A stretch of 64,000 nt of DNA from Timema cristinae (taxonomy: Eukaryota > Arthropoda > Insecta > Phasmatodea > Timematidae). Where the stretch lies: positions 72,613,941 through 72,677,940 of the forward strand of contig JBCFYV010011172.1 of the NCBI GenBank assembly GCA_039000515.1, in the 5' to 3' direction. The number at the start of each line of letters is the position of its first letter. Positions within the stretch are counted from its first letter, which is position 1. The translations under genes were made by a program, and so were the position numbers. Shown one piece after another: positions 57,250 through 64,000 of the stretch. The notes under the pieces were generated by a model, which saw only the letters and a program-made list of their open reading frames with translations, did no database searches and was not told where the DNA came from.

Positions 57250-57958
57250 TACATGAATAAAAACACGAGAAACATAAAGGGACAAACAGTTGACACCAGC
57301 CCCGAAGGGCTCTCTAAAACACACATGACATAGAACATATTACAAACTTCACATAGATATCAGACGCATGTTAGCATGCTTTATGTTTGTTTGTTAGGCG
57401 TTTACCCAATACATATTTACAACACAAGCACCAGCCTCAAAAAGGCTCTCGTTTGTGATCCGACATAGGATACAATAACACTCAACACGATAACATGTGG
57501 CGCCCTGACGGGCTGATAAATGGTTAAGAAACCTCCCCGTCGCCTTTAAAGGGTCATCAGGGACCGTTAAATATACATACAATAGTACAAATTGATGGAA
57601 TATAACAGAAAACATAGAAAAGAAATATTAACTTTAACGTAAAACATATAACAGGAAAAAAAAGGAGAGAGAGACACCGGGGTCGGTCGGGGAAAATAAA
57701 GGGGTCACCGCCAGGGCTACGCAGATATTCCATACGTAGCCCGGTGTGAAAATAAAATGAACTTCACCCTGTGGGTGATTTTTGCCGCACAGGGTGTGAG
57801 AAACGAAAGAGGGGGTAAAATAAAAATTCTTGCACTAGTGGGAATGAAAGTTCCCCCGGAGACGCGGGAGGTGACTGAGATAGAGAAAAAAGGCCATGGG
57901 GCGAAAACGGGGGAAAGCATGCTTTAATGCCCCCAGGATGGAATCACGGGAACAAATC
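57158..57958 (-). mobile_element. Non-LTR retroelement 3' region (unidentified family)
   Basis: On the minus strand it ends in AACAAACATG-type AAAC tail sequence, and its last ~190 bp matches the inserted copy at 57992-58165 in opposite orientation (GGACAAACAGTT, CCAGCCC, GAAGGGCTCTC). A (TA)n expansion lies within it at 57189-57250. Confidence 0.55.
57189..57250. repeat. (TA)n microsatellite
   Basis: About 27 TA units with one break. Confidence 0.95.
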
Positions 57959-57991
57959 ATGTAACTAAACTACAGATCACACCATGATTCT

Positions 57992-58165
57992 GGCGCCATT
58001 GTTTTTTCACGTTGAGTTTTGTGTTGTACGTCTATGTCGTGTCCGTTTTCGAGAGCCCTTCGGGCTGGTGTTAACTGTTTGTCCTCTATGTTCACGTGTT
58101 TTATTAATGTATATATCATATTTATGTGTTACAAAATAAATAACTCTTACAAACAAACAAACAAA
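57992..58165 (+). mobile_element. 174-bp 5'-truncated retroelement insertion
   Basis: Flanked by a perfect 14-bp duplication CACACCATGATTCT (57978-57991 and 58166-58179) and ending in an (AAAC)n tail. Same family as the longer, opposite-strand copy to its left. Confidence 0.85.
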
Positions 58166-58519
58166 CACACCATGATTCTAACCGTACATTACAGTAATTG
58201 GGCGAAAGGTTGAAGTGATTATAAGGGGTATGAAGAGTGAATGTATGGTGGGAGCCATTTCTAGAATTGGAAGCCGTACCATCCTGATTGTTTTCGAAGT
58301 GTGTGGAAGATTCAGGGCAAGCGACGACGTCGGAGGAGCTACTCACATTATGCGGATGAAGACACTAGTGGCTAGGCGATAGTCAGCACTTTCTCGCGTG
58401 CTCAGTGTGATCCGTGTGATCCCTTTCTATCCTTCCATTTGTTCTCGTCTTTGCCGTCGCTTGAATTACTTTTAATAGCAACGGATGTGGATATATTGTT
58501 TTGTTTGCATATATTAGGG

Positions 58520-59128
58520 CAGGGATCTTTAATCTACAGCCCACGATAAAAAAAACTTTGTTTTGTGGTCCGCTGTCTCATGAACAATATGAAATTATTT
58601 CAAGAGAAAAAATTGCAATTATAGAATATATATATAAATATAAACCTATATAATATATATATATATATATATATAATATAATCAATGAATAAAATAAATA
58701 TGTATTTTACGCTTTTTTTTAATGCTATTTACGCGATGAAATATATTACGTTTTTATACAAATGTACATTGAAACGTCAAATTACAACTCTAGTATACAA
58801 GACAACTCACGTCACGCTACCTTCTGCTAGGAAAATTAAAAAAAAAAAAAAGGAAAAAACAGAACAATCATACTTCACGATAAATCCAAAAATGTTGGCG
58901 ACAGGCATAATCCTTAGTGTGAGTATAAGTGTATAATAATTAATTATTATTAGCACCGCGTCTTACTATCCATTCGGGTTATACGCACTATAAGTGTATA
59001 AGAATCAGCTAATACGATTATTTTAATATTTATTCAACCCGAATACTGTCGGTACAGTATTGCGGCCTGCGAGCCAACAAGAGACAGAAACTTTAACCCT
59101 TGGACATAAAAAGGTTGAAGACCCCTTT
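58520..59128. mobile_element. hAT-type non-autonomous element (probable)
   Basis: Left end CAGGGATCTTTAATCTACAG; right end inverted AAGGGGTCTTCAACCTTTTT. Such CAGGGGT-type ends with nearby GCGGCC-type motifs are common in hAT elements. A SINE tail was later inserted inside. Confidence 0.5.
58936..58988 (-). repeat. 53-bp SINE A tail insertion
   Basis: Only the SINE A tail (AGCACCGCGTCTTACTATCC...GGGTTATACGC) plus AT-rich end, flanked by a perfect 12-bp duplication TATAAGTGTATA (58924-58935 and 58989-59000). Confidence 0.85.
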
Positions 59129-59129
59129 G

Positions 59130-60050
59130 TGTTTGGAAGCAAGAGCCATGGATTTATGGAAGGAAGTTCTAGGGGTTCAAACCCCCCTGCCCCCCCCCAC
59201 CACCACCACCACCACCACCACCACCACCGAAATTTTCCGAAGTTTTTAGTATGAAGATTAAAGATGGCTCTGTACAAAATTTCAACTATCTTAAAGAGAA
59301 ATTCCTTTTTTTCAAAAATTTGCCAGGAAAGTATCCCTCCAAATAGCTTTTAGAGGTATTTAACTTTCAAAAAATTTACATGTGAATAACACTCTAAATG
59401 GTTTCTAAAGGTATATTACTTTTAAAAGAAATACCCGTAGGGGCCACTTCAAATAACTTCTATATGTATATGATGTCTTTATTTGAAGCTAGGACCACTC
59501 CTAAAAGCTTCTAAAAGTATTCACTTCTCAAAAATGTGTTGAGTATAACCACTTTTAATAACTTCTAAAAGCATCCAATAAAAAAAATCTAGTCGAGTAC
59601 CATTTCAAATAGCTTTTAAGAGCATCATATTTTAACAATTTGGTGAGGGAAGACCACTTCGAATATCTTCTAGAGGCATCTTATTTTCGAAAAAAAAAAT
59701 CAAGTGAAGAACAATCTAAATATTTTTTCGTTCATTCAAAAAAAAAAAATCTGGGTGAGGAGTACTCAAATAGATTATGGAAGATCTAATTTATAAAAGT
59801 ATTCTTGTGACCACTTCTTAGATAGCTTTTAAAAGCATTAAAATTCTCCAAAACTTGCTGAGATAGGACTACTTCAAATAACCTCTATAAGTATTCAAAT
59901 TTCAAAAAATGTTGGGGGAAGCAATATTTTAAATAGCTTTTAAGTGAGTATGGTTTTCAGAAATTCCCCAAACTAGGACAGCTACAAATAGCTTCTACGA
60001 GCATTAAATTTTCTAACATTATCTTGGGGAGAGAAGGGTAGCAAGTTCCT
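59130..60050 (+). repeat. Left ~55-bp tandem array
   Basis: About 13 degenerate units of CACTTCAAATAGCTTCTAAA then AGCAT...TTTTCAAAAA, spaced 49-56 bp. Preceded by GGGGTTCAAACCCCCCTGCC and a (CCA)n run at 59199-59229. Its inverted counterpart is at 61835-62300. Confidence 0.75.
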
Positions 60051-60449
60051 AAAAACTTTTTTCTTTTACTTGCCTCACCCCCGTACCCTCTCTAAAACAA
60101 TTAAAGTTCCACCAGTAATGTAAAAAATAACAATGTTCGTATTTATTAGGGTTTAGTAGTAATTCTTAACATCATGTCATAAGTTAACAATTTTGAACCC
60201 CCCACCCAAAAAAAGATTAAATTCTCCCAATGCCCTTGGTAAGGGTTCAGAGAAAAAAACATCCTTAGAATGATGACTGGGTGAGCGCAGCGTTATGGAA
60301 GGCAGGTAAGCTGTCTGGTAATATATTTCAAAATTCACGCATAGATTCTAAATCTACCTTGTATGTATATATTTTTTCAAAACTTTCCTTCTGAACCTTT
60401 CGGTTGTATTTATTGTATGTTGGTTATTTGAGAGGGTATAATATACACA

Positions 60450-60640
60450 CCCACTTTGGTGGTCGAATGGTCTTAGGTGTCACTCTCGCAATAGACTGGA
60501 TTGCCAATAACAGGGAGATAGGGGTTGGAATACCAGTCGGGTGTATTAAGGGTGGTTTTACAAAATGGTTATCCACTCTTCTTTGATGCAAGTGTGGGTA
60601 CACTTTTCGTAAATTCAACCTTCCTCTTACGTTTGTTCTT
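60450..60640 (+). repeat. SINE A copy, tail missing
   Basis: Forward: GGTGGTCGAATGGTCTTAGG head through AAATTCAACCTTCCTC. Confidence 0.7.
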
Positions 60641-60654
60641 TGGAAAACTAGTAG

Positions 60655-61475
60655 GGTGAGCTTACGTAAGTATTTAGCTATTTGACAAGCTAGTAAAAGA
60701 CATTTATGATAAACGTTATTCTTATATTTTGTGTATATGAGTGTACCTGAGTATCTATCTAGCTGATAAGCAAGTTAGAAGACATTTATAATAAACGTGT
60801 TCTTATGTTTTGTGTATATGTATGTACCTGAGTATCTATCTAACTGATAAGCTAGTTAAAATACATTTATAATAAGCATTTTCTTATGTTTTGTGAATTG
60901 TATGTACCTGAGTATCTATCTAGCTGATAAGCTAGTTAGAAGACATTTATAATAAACATGTTCTTATGTTTTGTGTATGTGTGTGTACCTGAGTATCTAT
61001 CTAACTTATAAGCTAGTTAGAAGACATTTATAATAAACATGTTCTTATGTTTTGTGTATGTGTGTGTACCTGAGTATCTATCTAGCTAATAAGCTAGTTA
61101 GAAGACATTTATAATAAACATGTTTTTATGTTTTGTGTATGTGTGTGTACCTGAGTATCTATCTAGCTGATAAGCTAGTTAGAAGACATTTATAATAAAC
61201 ATGTTATTATGTTTTGTGTATGTGTATGTACCTGAGTATCTATCTAACTGATAAGCTAGTTAGAAGACATTTATAATAAACATGTTCTTATGTTTTGTGT
61301 ATGTGTATGTACCTGTGTATCTATCTAGCTGATAAGCTAGTTAGAAGACATTTATAATAAACATGTTCTTATGTTTTGTGTATGTGTATGTACCTGAGTA
61401 TCTATCTAGCTGATAAGCTAGTTAGAAGACATTTATAATAAACATGTTCTGATGTTTTGTGTATGTGGGGTGTAC
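60655..61475 (+). repeat. ~80-bp minisatellite, about 10 copies
   Basis: Units of 80-81 bp, well conserved from 60742 on: GTACCTGAGTATCTATCTAG, CTGATAAGCTAGTTAGAAGA, CATTTATAATAAACATGTTC, TTATGTTTTGTGTATGTGT. Each holds the hairpin CTAGCT-GATA-AGCTAG. The middle copies are nearly identical. Confidence 0.95.
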
Positions 61476-61834
61476 CTTACATGCTTACTCATGTTTTAGT
61501 ATGCGGTTACCTCCTGTATTCTGTATCTGCAGACTCGCAAAAATACTTCTCGGATAAATGTTTCGAATCTATCTTGAGCAAACCGTCTCCAGGACATGAC
61601 CAGCCGCTGAGAATAATTCCACACACAGACCGTTAAACATGTCCCCGTCAATCCTAGAGGTTTAACTTCCGTTCACTTTGTACCTCACCACCAAAGTCAG
61701 CTGGTTTGAACCCGAGAGTCACGGATTTAATGGCCGTTAGAGAGAGCTACAGTTATGAAAGCAAGTAGGTATACAAACTGAACACAACGTTCCAGTTGAT
61801 ACACGCAGGTCAATGAATGAATTTCTCTCGAAAA

Positions 61835-62300
61835 TTATATGTCTTTAGAAGCTAATTGAAATGGTCTTCACCTGAAAATATTTTGAAAATGGGATATTTT
61901 TAGAAGCTATTTGGAATGTTCTTCTTCTAGAAATATCTTGAAAATAAGATGCCTCTAGAAGATTTTGAAATGGTATTACTCCTCAAATATTTGATAGTTG
62001 GATGCTTTCAGAATATATTTGGACCTTTCGTGAAAATTCTTCAAAATTGCATGTATCTATAAGCTACTTAGAATGATCTTCCCACAGAAATTTTTGAATT
62101 TTGATGGTCCTAGAAGCTATTTAAAGTGCTCCTCGCCTTATTTTTACTAACAGATGCGTCTATAAGTTATTTAAAGTGGTTTTCACCGCCTAATTTTTGA
62201 AAATTGAATCCATCTATAAGTCATTTGGAGTTTGATTTAAAAACATCTTTCAGCTTCATATTCGCTAATATCAGAGGATTTGAAATGTATCTGGGGGGGG
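61835..62300 (-). repeat. Right ~55-bp tandem array, inverted
   Basis: About 8 degenerate units, AGAAGCTATTTGGAATG then CTTC...TTTTGAAAAT, the reverse complement of the left array unit. Followed by a poly-G run and CCTAGGTTCCACCACCACTA. Confidence 0.75.
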
Positions 62301-62304
62301 GGAA

Positions 62305-62870
62305 AGCAAACTTATTACCAGGTGTGGGGGCAAATCCCTAGGTTCCACCACCACTAGACTAGTTACTTATATCGTTCACTCACTTGGGAGTCCCAGCACT
62401 GATTTACCTTATAGATCACTCACTAGGGAGGTCCAGCATTGTGTTTCCTATATAGCTTACTTATTTGGGATGACAAGCAAGTCTTAATAATTTGAAGTTG
62501 CCCAGTCCGAAAATGTCAACAACAACAAAAACTGGATTGGTTACGGTTTTTGAGTTGAGGGTGGTAGTTTCCTAAAATTAAATTTGGTCACTCCCTAAAC
62601 GCTTGTGAAATCCGTTGGATAATCTGGCAACGCTGAATAGATACTTCATGAAACTGAGTTTGTTGGGTTTGTGCCCTCAGGATAGAACCACAATAGGCAG
62701 GTGGAATTAATCTATAGCTGCTAGTGATGGCTTATGAAATTCAGTCGTGTACTTTGGTTGTGTGATACTTTGTTATGTCAATTTAGGTTTTAATACTGTG
62801 ATTTGATCCATTTATTCCTGAAACATCAGTATGTCATATAAATGTTAATTTCCATCCGCAATTCGACCAA
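62305..62870. other. Non-coding stretch
   Basis: Three diverged ~55-bp repeats of TCACTCACTTGGGAGTCCCA near 62372-62470; otherwise nothing recognised. Confidence 0.4.
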
Positions 62871-62879
62871 TACCTCATA

Positions 62880-63884
62880 AAGTGAATTTGCTTGTACCAA
62901 AACCATGTAAATCGAAGACATCAGGTGACAAACCTCAACAAGATCCATTAGAAAAAATTGAAGATGAATTTCACAGCCGTCTCTCGAAAAATTCTCATTT
63001 AATTACATAGTCACAATTAAATGTTTTGGTGAGAACCTTTGAACTAAGTAGATCTAAGGTAGAGCTACTTGCTTCTACATTACACGGGTAGAATTTATTA
63101 GCAGAAGATACTAAGGTTTCTGCATTCAGAAGTCGACACAAAGAATTTATACCGTTATTTTCTCAGAACAAGGATGTAATATTTTATAACAAAATCCAGG
63201 GCCTTATGAGTGCCCTTAATGTACAAAATATTTAAAATGTTTGGAAACTCTTTATCGACTCATCCAAAACAAATTTAAAAGCTGTTTCTTAATAGTGACA
63301 ACCTAATGCCATCTGTTCCCATTGCTTATGCCCCACATATAGGAGTCGGATGAAAATATTAACACACAACTAGAAAGTATTGGTTATTCACAGAACCATG
63401 AAAAACTAGTCGATCATAGAAACATTATTTTACATCATTACACATCGCGCTCAGCTTAAAGTAAAACTTTCTGAAGACATTGAAGTGGGATGGTGATGCA
63501 TTTAAGTAAATTCACGAAAGGTTTCCGGGTTTAAGTGATGCCAATATAAAAGAAGGATTTTTTGTTGGGTCACAAATAAAAGAGCTTTTGAAAGATAGAA
63601 AGTTTGACAGTGTTTTGGAAGACTGTGGGTGGAAAAGTGGAGTGGAGCGCTGTTCGTGGATGTAGTGACAAAGTTCCCTGGTAAACACAGATGTGACAAC
63701 TACAAGAGGCTGGTGGAGAATATGTTTGTGGCATATGAAAATATGAGTCGCATAATATATTCCTGAAGCTACACTTTCTGCAGTCTCACCTGGATGTTTT
63801 TCCCACACAGCTGTGGGGATGTGAGTGACAAACATGGGGAGAGGTTCCGCCATGATTTATATTATGGAAAACGATACGAAGGAC
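62880..63884 (+). pseudogene. Fossil of an arthropod repeat-encoded protein
   Basis: Broken plus-strand frames recall a protein family repeated in many arthropod and fish genomes: FELSRSKVELLASTLHG, AFRSRHKEFIPLFSQ, WKLFIDSSKTNLKAV, FPGLSDANIKEGFFVGSQIK, ELLKDRKFDSVL, CDNYKRLVENMFVAYENM, GDVSDKHGERF. Many stops; the 3' end is lost next to a SINE. I do not know a secure superfamily name. Confidence 0.7.
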
Positions 63885-63885
63885 C

Positions 63886-64000
63886 CGCTTCAGCGGCCGC
63901 ATAGTCTAAGGCATCACTCTTGGAATAGACTAGACTGCTGTTGATGGGGAGATCTAGGTTCGAATATCAGTTGGGTGTACTGAGGTTTCACCCCCAAAAT
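63886..64000 (+). repeat. SINE A copy, cut by window end
   Basis: Forward: CCGCTTCAGCGGCCGCATAG, box B AGGTTCGAATATC, GTTGGGTGTACTGAGG. Confidence 0.8.

Noticed and set aside
57717..57920. 67-codon minus-strand ORF
   Set aside because: Lies in a retroelement 3' region; no known domain.
60655..61475. CRISPR-like array
   Set aside because: The units are contiguous ~80-bp repeats with no unique spacers; it is a minisatellite in eukaryotic DNA.
63512..63853. 113-codon minus-strand ORF
   Set aside because: It is the complement of the repeat-encoded protein fossil read on the plus strand.

Overview
This is eukaryotic, AT-rich, intron-rich nuclear DNA, almost certainly from an arthropod and most likely an insect with a large genome. 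The signs are multi-exon genes with GT-AG introns of up to 16 kb, a short run of the insect telomere repeat TTAGG, an insect-type laccase with its cysteine-rich N-terminus, and dense nested transposable elements. I do not name a species.

Three host genes were reconstructed by joining exons with matching splice phases; all are on the minus strand. (1) A secreted laccase-type multicopper oxidase runs from a signal-peptide exon at 30,034-30,111 to 2,488. Eight exons give about 440 residues. The 3' part, with the last cupredoxin domain, lies beyond the left edge. (2) The mitochondrial calcium uptake regulator MICU1 lies at 14,575-22,725 and appears to sit, on the same strand, inside the 16.3 kb second intron of the oxidase. 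Its third coding exon lacks one base compared with the expected frame. (3) A two-membrane-segment short-chain dehydrogenase, similar to arthropod D-beta-hydroxybutyrate dehydrogenases, occupies 42,790-54,140. It has seven exons down to the stop codon; the first exon was not found. Its catalytic Tyr and Lys are kept but its glycine-rich cofactor loop is altered. No functional link between the three genes is evident.

Everything else is introns and intergenic DNA built mostly from mobile elements. There are at least fifteen copies or fragments of one tRNA-derived SINE (called A here), two copies of a second (B) with the same 3' tail, and two other tRNA-like SINE types (C, D). LINEs include an R1-like copy, an RTE/BovB-like copy with a jockey-like insertion, and another degenerate copy. 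LTR remnants are copia (two) and gypsy. DNA transposon remains include a pogo transposase, hAT, pogo and Harbinger MITEs and a Helitron-like piece. Tandem arrays and long inverted repeats are also present.

Layout: 1-2.5 kb intron or 3' region with a Harbinger MITE; 2.5-12.8 kb oxidase exons; 14.6-22.7 kb MICU1, with a copia element and a pogo MITE in its second intron; 23-24.5 kb a 1.5 kb inverted repeat; 25-27.5 kb LINE, GAGC-rich element and SINE B; 29-30.1 kb oxidase 5' exons; 30-42.7 kb intergenic transposon graveyard; 42.8-54.1 kb dehydrogenase; 54.2-64 kb repeats, including opposed ~55 bp arrays around an ~80 bp minisatellite.
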